Source: Acidipropionibacterium virtanenii (lineage in GTDB: Bacteria > Actinomycetota > Actinomycetes > Propionibacteriales > Propionibacteriaceae). Taken from it: a stretch of 64,000 nucleotides of DNA. Location: positions 496,001 to 560,000 of the forward strand of contig NZ_CP025198.1 of NCBI RefSeq assembly GCF_003325455.1, in the 5' to 3' direction. The position numbers and the translations under genes are program-made. This document shows, one piece after another, positions 17,609-25,376 of the stretch (position 1 is the stretch's first letter; each line of letters opens with the position of its first letter). The notes beneath the pieces are model-generated. The model saw only the letters and a program-made list of their open reading frames with translations. It was not told the DNA's origin and did no database searches.

Positions 17609-18058
17609 GTGCTGACCTCCTACTTGACTGCAGATCGTGTTCTGACCAGGGACCGTGTGTCGGACTGGCGCGAGGCCGTCGCCCTGGTCGGTGGCGTTCT
17701 CGTCCAGCACGGCAACGCCACCGCGGAGTACGTCGACGCCATGGAGCATTCGATCGAGGCCCAGGGAGGCACGTACATCGATCTCGGATTCGGCATCGCA
17801 CTGGCACATTCCCGGCCCGAGAACGGTGTCATCGAGACGGGTCTGGCGGTGATCCGCCTGGGCAGTCCCGTGCTCCTGGCGGGCGACCCGGACCATCCGA
17901 TCGCCGTGTTCATCGCGCTCGCGGCGCAGGATGCCGACAGCCACCTGGATCTGATGCAGGATCTGGCCGCAATCCTCACCGACCCCACCCGGCGCCAGGA
18001 ACTCCTGGACGCCGCAACCCCCGCGGACGTGCTGTCCGCACTTGCAGCAAAGGAATGA
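17609..18058 (+). CDS. PTS EIIA component (mannitol/fructose/ascorbate type)
   Basis: A 149-residue cytoplasmic phosphotransfer protein. The GTG at 17609 follows AAAGG at 7-8 nt and gives the usual EIIA length; a longer version from 17582 has no ribosome site. The phosphoacceptor His is in DLGFGIALAHSRPENGV, matching the GIALPH motif. It should take phosphate from HPr and pass it to the EIIB encoded 5 nt downstream. The trio EIIA-EIIB-EIIC is ordered as in ascorbate-type (Ula/Sga) systems, though the permitted substrate may differ. Confidence 0.87.
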   Translation: MLTSYLTADRVLTRDRVSDWREAVALVGGVLVQHGNATAEYVDAMEHSIEAQGGTYIDLGFGIALAHSRPENGVIETGLAVIRLGSPVLLAGDPDHPIAVFIALAAQDADSHLDLMQDLAAILTDPTRRQELLDAATPADVLSALAAKE

Positions 18059-18063
18059 CAGAC

Positions 18064-18360
18064 ATGAAGATACTCGCCGTGTGCAGCTCCGGGCTCGGAT
18101 CCAGCTTCATGACCGAACTCAACATCAAGAAGGCGATCGAGCAACTGGGAGCCGAGGGGGTCGAGGTCGACCACGCCGATCTCGGCTCGGTCTCGCCCGG
18201 CTCGGCGGACGTCATCTTCGTCGGCCGTGACATCGCCGAGGCCGCCGAAGGGCTGGGCGACGTCGTCTCCCTCAACAGCCTCATCGATCTCGACGAGATC
18301 CGCCAGAAGGCCGCCGAGGCGCTGAAGCGTCACGGGGTCGCGGTGCCCAACGAGGGCTGA
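18064..18360 (+). CDS. PTS EIIB component (ascorbate/galactitol type)
   Basis: A 98-residue EIIB with the P-loop cysteine at residue 7 (KILAVCSSGLGSSFMTE), the site phosphorylated by EIIA. Length and fold match the lactose/ascorbate/galactitol EIIB superfamily. It lies 5 nt after EIIA and 5 nt before EIIC on the same transcript. It would donate phosphate to the substrate as it exits EIIC. Confidence 0.9.
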   Translation: MKILAVCSSGLGSSFMTELNIKKAIEQLGAEGVEVDHADLGSVSPGSADVIFVGRDIAEAAEGLGDVVSLNSLIDLDEIRQKAAEALKRHGVAVPNEG

Positions 18361-18365
18361 TCATC

Positions 18366-19748
18366 ATGAACGGATTCCTCAAGGTGCTGCTGGACATCTT
18401 CCGGCAGCCCGCGGTCATTGTCGCCCTCATCGCGCTGATCGGCCTGGTGGCCCAGCGCAAGAAGGGCACCGACGTCATGAAGGGGACCATTCGCACCCTG
18501 GTCGGATTCCTGGTCCTGGCCGCCGGGGCCGGTGTGGTCAGCGGGTCGTTGGATCCCTTCGGGGCGATGTTCCAGCAGGCCTTCGACGTCCAGGGCGTCG
18601 TCCCGAACAACGAGGCCATCGTCGGCAAGGTGCTGGTGGAGTACGGCTCGGTCGCCGCGCTGATCTTCTTCTTCGGCATGGTCGTCAACGTCCTGCTGTC
18701 GATGACCTCGCACTTCAAGTACATCTACCTGTCGGGCCATGTGGCCTTCTACATGGCGGCGATGATCGCGGTGATCTTCAAGGTCGCCGGCTTCCCGACC
18801 TGGGGTGCCGTGCTGTGGGGCTCGATCGCCCAGGGCATGATCGTCACTGTCTCCCCGGCCATCGTCCAGCCCTTCATGAAGAAGGTCACCGGGACTGACG
18901 ACGTCGCGCTCGGCCACACCGGCGGCGCCGGAATCGCGCTGAGCGGTCTTGTCGCGAAGCTCACCCAGAGCAGGTCCCACCCCTCGAAGTCCACCGAGGA
19001 CATGAAGTTCCCGTCGGGGCTGGGGTTCCTGCGCGACACCACCGTCATCACCGCGCTGTCGATGGGGCTCATCTACCTCGTCGTGGCGCTGTTCGCCGGA
19101 CCGACCTTCATCGAGTCCAAGCTCAGCGACGGGACGAACTACATCGTCTTCTCCCTGCTCCAGGGGGCCACGTTCTCCGCCGGCGTCTTCGTGATCCTCG
19201 CCGGTGTGCGAGTGGTGCTGGGCGAGATCGTGCCCGCCTTCAAGGGCATCAGCGAGCGCCTGGTGAAGAACTCCAAACCCGCCCTCGACGTGCCCATCAC
19301 CTTCACCTTCGCCCCCAATGCCGTGCTGATCGGCTTCCTGTCGAGCTTCGTCGGCGGCATCGTCGGCCTGGTCGTCATGGCTGTGGCGGGCACGACGATC
19401 GTGGTGCCCGGCGTCATCGCCCACTTCATGACCGGAGGCGCCTCCGGCGTCATCGGCAACGGCGCCGGCGGACGCCGCGGCGCGGTGCTGGGCGCATTCG
19501 TCAACGGCCTGGCGATCACCTTCCTGCCGCTGCTCCTGCTGCCGGTGCTCGGCGACGTGGGCTTCTCGAACTCCACCTTCTCCGACGCCGACTTCGGCGT
19601 GGCCGGTCTCTTCCTGGGCTACCTCGACAAGGGAGGCGGCCAGATCGCGATCATCGTCGGGATCCTTGCGGCTCTGGTGGTGCTCTACGCCTCGTCCTTC
19701 GTGCTCAAACGCAGAGCGGGCAGGAGGGAGGCCGCTGATCCTATTTGA
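18366..19748 (+). CDS. PTS EIIC component, ascorbate family (UlaA-like)
   Basis: A 460-residue integral membrane transporter with about 10-11 helices. UlaA-family features include the N-terminal FRQPAVIVALIALIGLVAQRK, GHVAFYMAAMIA and GGAGIALSGLVAKLTQ. It ends in a cytoplasmic basic tail (LKRRAGRREAADPI). It forms the substrate channel for the EIIA/EIIB proteins upstream. Operon members for L-ascorbate-6-phosphate breakdown (UlaG/D/E/F) are absent here, so the substrate may be another acid sugar or the enzymes lie elsewhere. Confidence 0.9.
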   Translation: MNGFLKVLLDIFRQPAVIVALIALIGLVAQRKKGTDVMKGTIRTLVGFLVLAAGAGVVSGSLDPFGAMFQQAFDVQGVVPNNEAIVGKVLVEYGSVAALIFFFGMVVNVLLSMTSHFKYIYLSGHVAFYMAAMIAVIFKVAGFPTWGAVLWGSIAQGMIVTVSPAIVQPFMKKVTGTDDVALGHTGGAGIALSGLVAKLTQSRSHPSKSTEDMKFPSGLGFLRDTTVITALSMGLIYLVVALFAGPTFIESKLSDGTNYIVFSLLQGATFSAGVFVILAGVRVVLGEIVPAFKGISERLVKNSKPALDVPITFTFAPNAVLIGFLSSFVGGIVGLVVMAVAGTTIVVPGVIAHFMTGGASGVIGNGAGGRRGAVLGAFVNGLAITFLPLLLLPVLGDVGFSNSTFSDADFGVAGLFLGYLDKGGGQIAIIVGILAALVVLYASSFVLKRRAGRREAADPI

Positions 19749-19761
19749 TCCTGACAAATAG
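19741..19761 (+). terminator. Small A/T-containing stem at the end of EIIC
   Basis: Arms CTATTTG and CAAATAG with a 7-nt loop overlap the EIIC stop codon. It might reduce read-through into the tautomerase gene or serve as a site for its own promoter; the surrounding 100 bp are unusually A/T-rich for this genome. Confidence 0.3.
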
Positions 19762-19849
19762 CTGATCTACAGTTAAATGTAAAGACAAATGATCGTCGGT
19801 GCGGGCAACCGCGCCGACGACCACGCTCGGGCTCAGCTGAAGGGACACC

Positions 19850-20266
19850 ATGCCACTCGTCCGGATCGATCTGAACAAGGGCCGCGCCAAGACATCGCTG
19901 CGCGCCATCGCCGACGGCATCCACGCCGCGCTCGTCGACACCTACCACATCCCGCCGCGCGACCGGTTCCAGATCATCACCCAGCATGAGATCGGCGACA
20001 TCATCGCTCAGGACGCCGGGCTCGGATTCGAGCGCGACGCCGAGGTCGTCCTCGTCCAGATCTTCACCCAGGAGGGTCGCGCCGATCAGGAGAAGGAGGC
20101 ACTGTTCTCCAAGATCTCCGAGAACCTCGGCGAGGCCGACGTCGCCCCCGAGGACGTCTTCATCGGCTACTTCGAGAACACCCACCACGACTGGAGCTTC
20201 GGTTTCGGGCGCTCCCAGTACGTCGACGGCGAGCTCGCCGTGCCGAAGGCGGGGGAGAAGGGCTGA
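19850..20266 (+). CDS. Tautomerase-family protein
   Basis: A 138-residue protein beginning Met-Pro (MPLVRIDLNKGR). After Met removal the N-terminal Pro would be the catalytic base of the tautomerase/MIF superfamily. The length is that of the fused two-beta-alpha-beta type. Residues ERDAEVVLVQIFTQEGRADQEKEALF and PEDVFIGYFENTHHDWSFGFGRSQY fit the Tautomerase_2-like class. It is 101 bp after the PTS EIIC gene on the same strand. It may tautomerise the imported sugar-acid phosphate or a product of it; that link is inferred from position. Confidence 0.82.
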   Translation: MPLVRIDLNKGRAKTSLRAIADGIHAALVDTYHIPPRDRFQIITQHEIGDIIAQDAGLGFERDAEVVLVQIFTQEGRADQEKEALFSKISENLGEADVAPEDVFIGYFENTHHDWSFGFGRSQYVDGELAVPKAGEKG

Positions 20267-20316
20267 TACTGGTGGGCTGAGCGTGATCCTGCTTCATCAG
20301 GAGTGCAGCATGACAT

Positions 20317-20350
20317 CGGGGCCGCGACCTGTGTGCAGGTCGTGGCCCCG
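20317..20350 (+). terminator. Strong hairpin terminator after the tautomerase gene
   Basis: Arms CGGGGCCGCGACCTG (20317-20331) and CAGGTCGTGGCCCCG (20336-20350) pair with one G-T step around a 4-nt loop. It lies 51 nt past the tautomerase stop and closes the PTS transcript. No U-run is evident. Confidence 0.75.
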
Positions 20351-20509
20351 AACTCTGAGTTATTTCGAAGTCACTTCTTGCCTGATCGCAGGCCGGGTTT
20401 CGCGCACTGAGTTCTGTCACAGGATTGCCGCCGACCGCGTATTCCAGTCGTCGGCGGCCCTGTGGCAGGACTCGTCTGATGGCGGAGCCCGGGTCTGCGA
20501 GGATGAGGC

Positions 20510-21589
20510 ATGGTCAACAGTGACGGACGTCCGGTGATCGGGCTGGTCGGGGCCGGCGGAATCAGTCGCGCGCACATGCCCGGGCTGCTCGGCCTTGCCG
20601 GCGAGATCTGCGATTTCAGCCAGGACGGGGCCGAAATGCTGGCCCGGGAGTTCTCGGAGGGCCCGGTTCCGGTGACGCTCGCGAGTTCCCTCGACGAGCT
20701 GCTCTCCCGGTGCGACATCGTCGACGTGGCGACCCCGACGCCGACCCACTTCGAGATCGTCCGTGCGGCTCTGGAGGCCGGGCGCGACGTCATCTGCGAG
20801 AAACCGATGACGCGCACCTCCGCCGATGCCCAGGCCCTCGTCGATCTGGCCGCTGACAAGGGACTGCATCTGTATCCGGCGCACGTCGTGCGCTACTTCC
20901 CCGAGTACGCGGCGCTCAAGGATGCCGTGGACGCCGGACGCCTGGGCGATCTGGCCGTGCTGCGGTTCGTGCGCTCGGGCGCCTTCCCCACGACGCCGTG
21001 GTTCGCCGACGTCGAGGCCTCCGGCGGCATAGTGATGGACCAGATGATCCACGACCTGGATCAGGCCCGATGGATCGCCGGGCCGATCGCCCGAGTCTCG
21101 GCGATGAGCACCCGGACGGTTTCGGACGGAAACCCGGTCGAGGCGGCGCACGTGATCCTCACCCACGTCGGCGGAGCTGTCACACAGTGTTCAGGCGTGT
21201 GGGGCCCGCCGCACCTGGAGTTCACCACGGAATACTCCGTCGCCGGCACCGGGGGCACGCTGGCGCACTCCTCCCGCGCGGAGAAGCGGTACTCTGCTCA
21301 CCTCAACAGTGCCGATCCGGCGCCCGGTGCGCAGCAGCGCGCCGACGGGTTCCTGCCGGCCGTCGATCCGGCCGAGGACCCGTACGCCCTGGAGCTGTGC
21401 GACTACGTCTCGGCGATCGAGGGCGGCCCGCAGCCCAGGGTCAGCGCCGCGGACGGGGTGGAGGCCGTGCGGATCGCCGAGGCGGCACTGGAGTCCATCG
21501 CCACCGGGCAGCCGGTGGAGCTCGGCGGGCGGCTGGCAGAGGAGCCGAACGGGAATCTGGCCGCGGAGAAGAAGGACGGGTTGAGATGA
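20510..21589 (+). CDS. Gfo/Idh/MocA-family NAD(P)-dependent dehydrogenase
   Basis: A 359-residue oxidoreductase. The Rossmann motif is GLVGAGGISRAHMPGL (about 10-25) and the catalytic Lys is in CEKPMTRT (about 96). FVRSGAFPTTPWFADVEASGGIVMDQMIHDLDQARWI supplies the conserved G-G-x-x-x-D-x-x-x-H substrate region (DQMIHDLD). Members oxidise or epimerise sugars and inositols. It overlaps the next gene by 4 nt (ATGA), and the second gene encodes another member of the same family, so they may act on successive substrates or as a heteromer. The actual substrate is not apparent. Confidence 0.88.
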   Translation: MVNSDGRPVIGLVGAGGISRAHMPGLLGLAGEICDFSQDGAEMLAREFSEGPVPVTLASSLDELLSRCDIVDVATPTPTHFEIVRAALEAGRDVICEKPMTRTSADAQALVDLAADKGLHLYPAHVVRYFPEYAALKDAVDAGRLGDLAVLRFVRSGAFPTTPWFADVEASGGIVMDQMIHDLDQARWIAGPIARVSAMSTRTVSDGNPVEAAHVILTHVGGAVTQCSGVWGPPHLEFTTEYSVAGTGGTLAHSSRAEKRYSAHLNSADPAPGAQQRADGFLPAVDPAEDPYALELCDYVSAIEGGPQPRVSAADGVEAVRIAEAALESIATGQPVELGGRLAEEPNGNLAAEKKDGLR

Positions 21590-22596
21590 AGATCGGGATC
21601 ATGTCATTCGCCCACGTCCACGCCGCCGGGTACGCCCGCCTGCTGGCCGGGATCCCGGGTGCGGAGGTGGTCGCCGCCGATCCGGGGGAGCATTCAGACG
21701 ATGAGGTGAGAGGGGCCATGCTGGCCGCCGAGGCCGGCGTCTACTACCTCGACGACTACGACGACCTGTTCACCTGGGGGCCCGACGCCGTCATCATCAC
21801 CAGCGAGAACGCCCGGCACCGCGCCGACGTCGAGCGGGCCGCCGCCGCAGGGGCGCACATCCTGTGCGAGAAGCCCCTGGCCACCAGCTGGGAGGACGGC
21901 CTGGCGATCCGCGACGTCGTGGCCCGGGCCGGCGTCATCTGCATGCTCGCCCATCCGGTCCGGTTCTCCTCGGCCTTCGCGAGGCTGCAGGCCCAGCACC
22001 GGGCCGGAGCGCTCGGGGAGATCGTCGCGATCCGCGGCGCCAACAACGGCATGCTGCCCACCGAGCGGGCCTGGTTCACCGATCCGCAGCTGGCCGGGGG
22101 CGGGGCGCTCGTCGACCACATCGTCCACCTCGCCGACCTCATCGACGCGCTGACGGGCGCGACGCCCCGACGGGTCACCGCGACCTCCAATCGGACGCTG
22201 TACCCCGACCGGCCCGTCGAGTCCACGGCCCTGACCCTCATCGAGTACGACGACGGGATGATCGCGGCGCTGGACTCCTCCTGGAGCGTCCCGCAGAAGG
22301 CGCCCGCCTGGGGCGGGTTGCGCATGTCGGTGCTGGGCACCGCCGGAACGGTCGACGTCGACGTCTTCGGATCGGCGGCCCGCGGTGTGAGCTCCGACGG
22401 CATGGCCGTGGAGGCCCGCTACGGTGCAGACCTCGACGCCGCCATGCTCGGCTGTTTCCTGGAGGCGGTACGCACCGGAGTCCAGCCGAAGCCCGACGTG
22501 GAGACCGGTCTGCGGACGCTGTCGGTCGTACTGGCGGCCCAGGAGTCGGCGCGGACCGGACAGGCAGTGGACGTGGGGAATCTCCTGTCCCCTTGA
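21586..22596 (+). CDS. Second Gfo/Idh/MocA-family dehydrogenase
   Basis: A 336-residue protein, coupled to the first by a 4-nt overlap. The N-terminus is atypical (MKIGIMSFAHVHAAGYARLL): the GxGxxG glycines are replaced by Ser/Phe/Ala-His-Val-His, a pattern seen in one subfamily of MocA-like proteins. CEKPLATS holds the catalytic Lys, and GGGALVDHIVHLADLIDALTG the D-x-x-x-H pair. The altered dinucleotide loop may mean a different cofactor geometry. It likely works with its upstream partner on a sugar or inositol derivative. Substrate unknown. Confidence 0.86.
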   Translation: MKIGIMSFAHVHAAGYARLLAGIPGAEVVAADPGEHSDDEVRGAMLAAEAGVYYLDDYDDLFTWGPDAVIITSENARHRADVERAAAAGAHILCEKPLATSWEDGLAIRDVVARAGVICMLAHPVRFSSAFARLQAQHRAGALGEIVAIRGANNGMLPTERAWFTDPQLAGGGALVDHIVHLADLIDALTGATPRRVTATSNRTLYPDRPVESTALTLIEYDDGMIAALDSSWSVPQKAPAWGGLRMSVLGTAGTVDVDVFGSAARGVSSDGMAVEARYGADLDAAMLGCFLEAVRTGVQPKPDVETGLRTLSVVLAAQESARTGQAVDVGNLLSP

Positions 22597-22680
22597 GCCG
22601 CCGTTGGGAAGGGAAGGCCGGGCCCGCGGCGTCTTCCCCGATGACGGGTGCGCCGTCCCCGGTGATGACATGCTGGGGGC

Positions 22681-23541
22681 GTGCCTGTTTCGACGCGTGA
22701 ACTTCTCGGCCTGCTCGACCTGGAGGGCCTCGACGACAACCTCTTCCGGGGCGCCCAACCGAAGACGACATGGCAGCGGACCTTCGGCGGTCAGGTGCTG
22801 GCGCAGTCCCTGGTGGCCGGCGCCCGCACGGTCGGGGAGGGGCGGCGCATCCACTCACTGCACGCCTCCTTCCTGAGGCCGGGCAGCAACGAGACCCCGA
22901 TCATCTACGACGTCGAACCCACCCGGGACGGGCGCACCTTCAGCACCCGGCTGGTCAAGGCCCGCCAGCACGGCGAGGTGATCTTCACCGCCAACCAGTC
23001 CTACAAGAGCTTCGAGGATGGGCTGGATCACTGCGACCCGACGCCGCACGACCTGCCGCATCCGGAATCCTGCCCGCCGCTGGCCGAGGTGCTCAAGCAG
23101 GTGGCCGGGGACGCCGCGCTGGCGATCTGGCAGACCGAGGCGCTGGACGTCCGCTACGTCATCGAACCGGTGGGCGGCCAAGAGCACAACCATGCGACCC
23201 ACATGCGGCTGTGGGTGCGCACGATCGGAACGCTGCCAGCCGATCCGGTGGTGCACCAGGCGATCCTGGCCTACCTGTCGGACATCAGCCTGCTGGCGGC
23301 GTCGACCCTGCCCCACACCAAGGAACTGCGGTCGGGCAAGGCGCTTCAGGCGGCGTCGGTGGATCACGGGATGTGGTTCCACCGTCCGGCCCGGGCCGAT
23401 GAATGGCTGCTCTACGACCAGGTCTCCCCGAACGCCTCCGACGCCCTGGGATTCTCGATGGGCCGGCTGATGCAGGGCGGCAAGCTGGTGGCCTCCTGCT
23501 CCCAGGAGGGTCTGGTGAGGCTGGTGGATCCGCAGGAGTGA
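22681..23541 (+). CDS. tesB: Acyl-CoA thioesterase II (TesB-like)
   Basis: A 286-residue double-hotdog thioesterase, starting at GTG. Characteristic stretches are LFRGAQPKTTWQRTFGGQVLAQSLVAGARTV, HSLHASFLRPGSNETPIIYDVEPTRDGRTFSTRLVKARQ and the C-terminal MWFHRPARADEWLLYDQVSPNASDALGFSMGRLMQGGKLVASCSQEGL. The length and order of the two domains match E. coli TesB. It hydrolyses fatty acyl-CoA to free acid and CoA in the cytoplasm. It stands alone, 84 nt after the dehydrogenase pair. Confidence 0.92.
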   Translation: MPVSTRELLGLLDLEGLDDNLFRGAQPKTTWQRTFGGQVLAQSLVAGARTVGEGRRIHSLHASFLRPGSNETPIIYDVEPTRDGRTFSTRLVKARQHGEVIFTANQSYKSFEDGLDHCDPTPHDLPHPESCPPLAEVLKQVAGDAALAIWQTEALDVRYVIEPVGGQEHNHATHMRLWVRTIGTLPADPVVHQAILAYLSDISLLAASTLPHTKELRSGKALQAASVDHGMWFHRPARADEWLLYDQVSPNASDALGFSMGRLMQGGKLVASCSQEGLVRLVDPQE

Positions 23542-23578
23542 CGCAGGGGCCTATTTCCGGGCGGGGTCGAGGATTCCG

Positions 23579-23995
23579 TCACCTGTTGGTGGGAAGCCCC
23601 GTCTCTGCGTTGACGTGTTCCCGCATTCGAAGGTGTCGTCGGTAGGCTGCTTCATCAATGATGTCATCCGCTTTTCCTGCCAGCCAGGGCGATGCAAGTA
23701 GGAGAGCGAGCGTTGTGACGACAATGCCAATGCATTGGTGACCTCGCGAGGTGTGGATGAACATCGAGACAGTGGTCGCGGTGCCCGTCGGGGCGGTGAT
23801 GATCATCGTTACGGCCAGGACGATCCCGGCGAACCCTGCGAGGCGGACGAGAACACTCGCGAGCAGCACGAGGGCGCCACGAGGGTAGGACGTCAAGAGC
23901 CCTACGCAGTAGGCGATCTGTCGCAGGATTCGCCACACGAATCGGGCAATGCCCTCCAGAATCCTGAGCAGGTAGACGAGCATGAGATATTGCAT
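23579..23995 (-). CDS. Hypothetical membrane protein
   Basis: A 138-residue protein with a good ribosome site (GGGAGGTC) before the ATG at 23995. Hydrophobic segments lie at about 5-18, 28-70 and 88-108, suggesting three or four helices, followed by a short charged tail (GKADDIIDEAAYRRHLRMREHVNAETG). Base composition is less extreme than in its neighbours (several A/T third positions), which hints at horizontal acquisition. Family not recognised. Confidence 0.6.
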   Translation of the reverse strand: MQYLMLVYLLRILEGIARFVWRILRQIAYCVGLLTSYPRGALVLLASVLVRLAGFAGIVLAVTMIITAPTGTATTVSMFIHTSRGHQCIGIVVTTLALLLASPWLAGKADDIIDEAAYRRHLRMREHVNAETGLPTNR

Positions 23996-24118
23996 CAGCG
24001 ACCTCCCTGATCTGATTCCGTCACGCTACAAGGGGGCCCCGACAGAAACTCGCATCTCCGCCCGGCGCCGTGGAGGGTGCTGGCGCCGGCCGGGAGGCCT
24101 TAGATGATCATGGTCCAG

Positions 24119-24260
24119 AGCTGTTGGCAAGACTCTGCAATTGTGGTCTGCGTCGAAGAGCCGCAATCCGTGGTCAAGGGGAAATAAGCGGGGCCCGGCT
24201 CCACCGCAACTGCAGAGCGCTGCCGAACGGCCCGCACCACACCTGCCCGAGGGACGCTCC
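24119..24260. repeat. Diverged dispersed element, copy A
   Basis: CTCTGCAATTGTGG (24133-24146) and, 57 nt later, CCGCAACTGCAGAG (24204-24217) form near-perfect inverted arms. The same arrangement with a 58-nt gap is at 31060-31145. Similarity extends outward: 23 of 28 bases match on the left side, and the GGCCCGCAC...CCCGA block on the right is shared. The rest of the 24000-24362 gap holds no gene I can support. Confidence 0.45.
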
Positions 24261-24362
24261 TCGCGCGTCACCCCTCCTGACCGGCCTACCCGACGGCGCG
24301 GACCAGAGCGTCAGTGCCGACCAGTACTGTGCTCCTTACCTCTTCGACGCGAAGGAGCGGTC

Positions 24363-24734
24363 GTGACGATCCGGATCGCATTCATCGAACAGTCCATCGA
24401 ACGCGGGCGCTTCCTCGTGATGTCCGCAGTGGTCGTCGACGCCGTCGACCAGAAGCATCTCGCCGCCGAACTCCTCGCCACGGGCCTGTTCGGCTTCCGC
24501 GCGTCCAGAGCCGGTGAAGGGCGGCGCAGGTCCATGGAGGCCGTGCTGGGGCGACCGCCGGTCCAGCGGGTCGTGAGCGTCTGCGCCATGATCATGAGGG
24601 CGCCTGAACTGGCCAGGACCCAGTGCCTGGGGACGTTGGCGATGCGGCTCGGGCGCGAATGCGGGCCGGCGCTCGGCGCCAGATCGGTGTGGCACGATTT
24701 CCAGGGGCTCTGCGAGGACGAGATCATCCGGTGA
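24363..24734 (+). CDS. Small hypothetical protein, possibly a shortened DUF3800-like protein
   Basis: A 123-residue protein from GTG 24363 with a strong AAGGAG site. The first residues (MTIRIAFIEQSIERGRFLVMSAVVVDA) recall the strand-turn-strand start of DUF3800/RNase-H-like proteins (FIDESG...), but the acidic Asp-Glu pair reads Glu-Gln here. The rest (RRRSMEAVLGRPPVQRVVSVCAMIMRAPELARTQCLGTLAMRLGRECG...) gives no motif. It might be a decayed or fast-evolving member. It sits between a dispersed element and a large palindrome. The family suggestion is weak. Confidence 0.5.
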   Translation: MTIRIAFIEQSIERGRFLVMSAVVVDAVDQKHLAAELLATGLFGFRASRAGEGRRRSMEAVLGRPPVQRVVSVCAMIMRAPELARTQCLGTLAMRLGRECGPALGARSVWHDFQGLCEDEIIR

Positions 24735-24800
24735 GGCCGTGACCGCCTGGGTGTCACGGTCCTGTCATGACGCCGGCGTCAGCACCGAGGCCGAGCTCGG

Positions 24801-24898
24801 GTCATCTCGGGCCGGTCGTTCGACCCTGAACACTGTGACGCTGTCGGGTGAACTCACCCCACAGCGTCACAGTGTTCTGCGAGTCATCTCGGGCCGGT
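24801..24898. repeat. 48-bp palindromic element flanked by 16-bp direct repeats (family 1, copy 1)
   Basis: Perfect 16-bp arms AACACTGTGACGCTGT (24829-24844) and ACAGCGTCACAGTGTT (24861-24876) enclose an inner stem GGGTGA/TCACCC. GTCATCTCGGGCCGGT occurs on each side (24801-24816 and 24883-24898), like a duplication flanking an inserted element. It lies between convergent genes and could also terminate both. A related palindrome is at 39239-39281. Confidence 0.75.
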
Positions 24899-24936
24899 GC
24901 TGGTCCTGCTCGGAGATCAACCTGCTCGGAGACTGA

Positions 24937-25371
24937 TCAGTCCCAGTCGTCCTGGGCTGACGAGGCGCCGGTGCCGACGGTGAACTTCCCCACGCTTTCC
25001 GCCCCGGCCCGGATCACCTCCTCCAGGAGGGTCTCGTCTGGAACATGGATCGCGTTGCCGCCGAACCGGGTCACCGCCTCGATGAGCAGCGGCAGGTTGG
25101 TGCCGAAGGCCACGCGCAGATTCGGATGGTCGGTGCACAGCGCGGAGGCCACGTTGAAGGGCTGCCCGCCACGCAGATCGCTGAATACGACGACGGCACC
25201 GCCCCCGAAGGAGTCCACCGCACTGGTGAGGTTCTCGGTGATCTGGGTGGCCGTGTCCCCCTCGGGGAAGTCGACTGCGACAAGGCCGTCCTGGGGCCCG
25301 AGGATCAGCTCCAGGGCACTGACGATCCCCGTGGCGAAGTGCCCGTGGCCGGTGACGATGATGCCCGGCAT
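24937..25371 (-). CDS. PTS EIIA component, mannose/sorbose family
   Basis: A 144-residue EIIA-Man-type protein. The phosphoacceptor His is in IIVTGHGHFATGI (about residues 9-11). The ATG at 25371 is preceded by GAGGGG, 5 nt after the SIS-gene stop. It is last in the minus-strand operon EIIC-EIID-EIIB-SIS-EIIA. FSDLRGGQPFNVASALC is the typical second-half signature. It transfers phosphate from HPr to the EIIB encoded at 26482-26982. Confidence 0.9.
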   Translation of the reverse strand: MPGIIVTGHGHFATGIVSALELILGPQDGLVAVDFPEGDTATQITENLTSAVDSFGGGAVVVFSDLRGGQPFNVASALCTDHPNLRVAFGTNLPLLIEAVTRFGGNAIHVPDETLLEEVIRAGAESVGKFTVGTGASSAQDDWD

Positions 25372-25376
25372 GGCAT

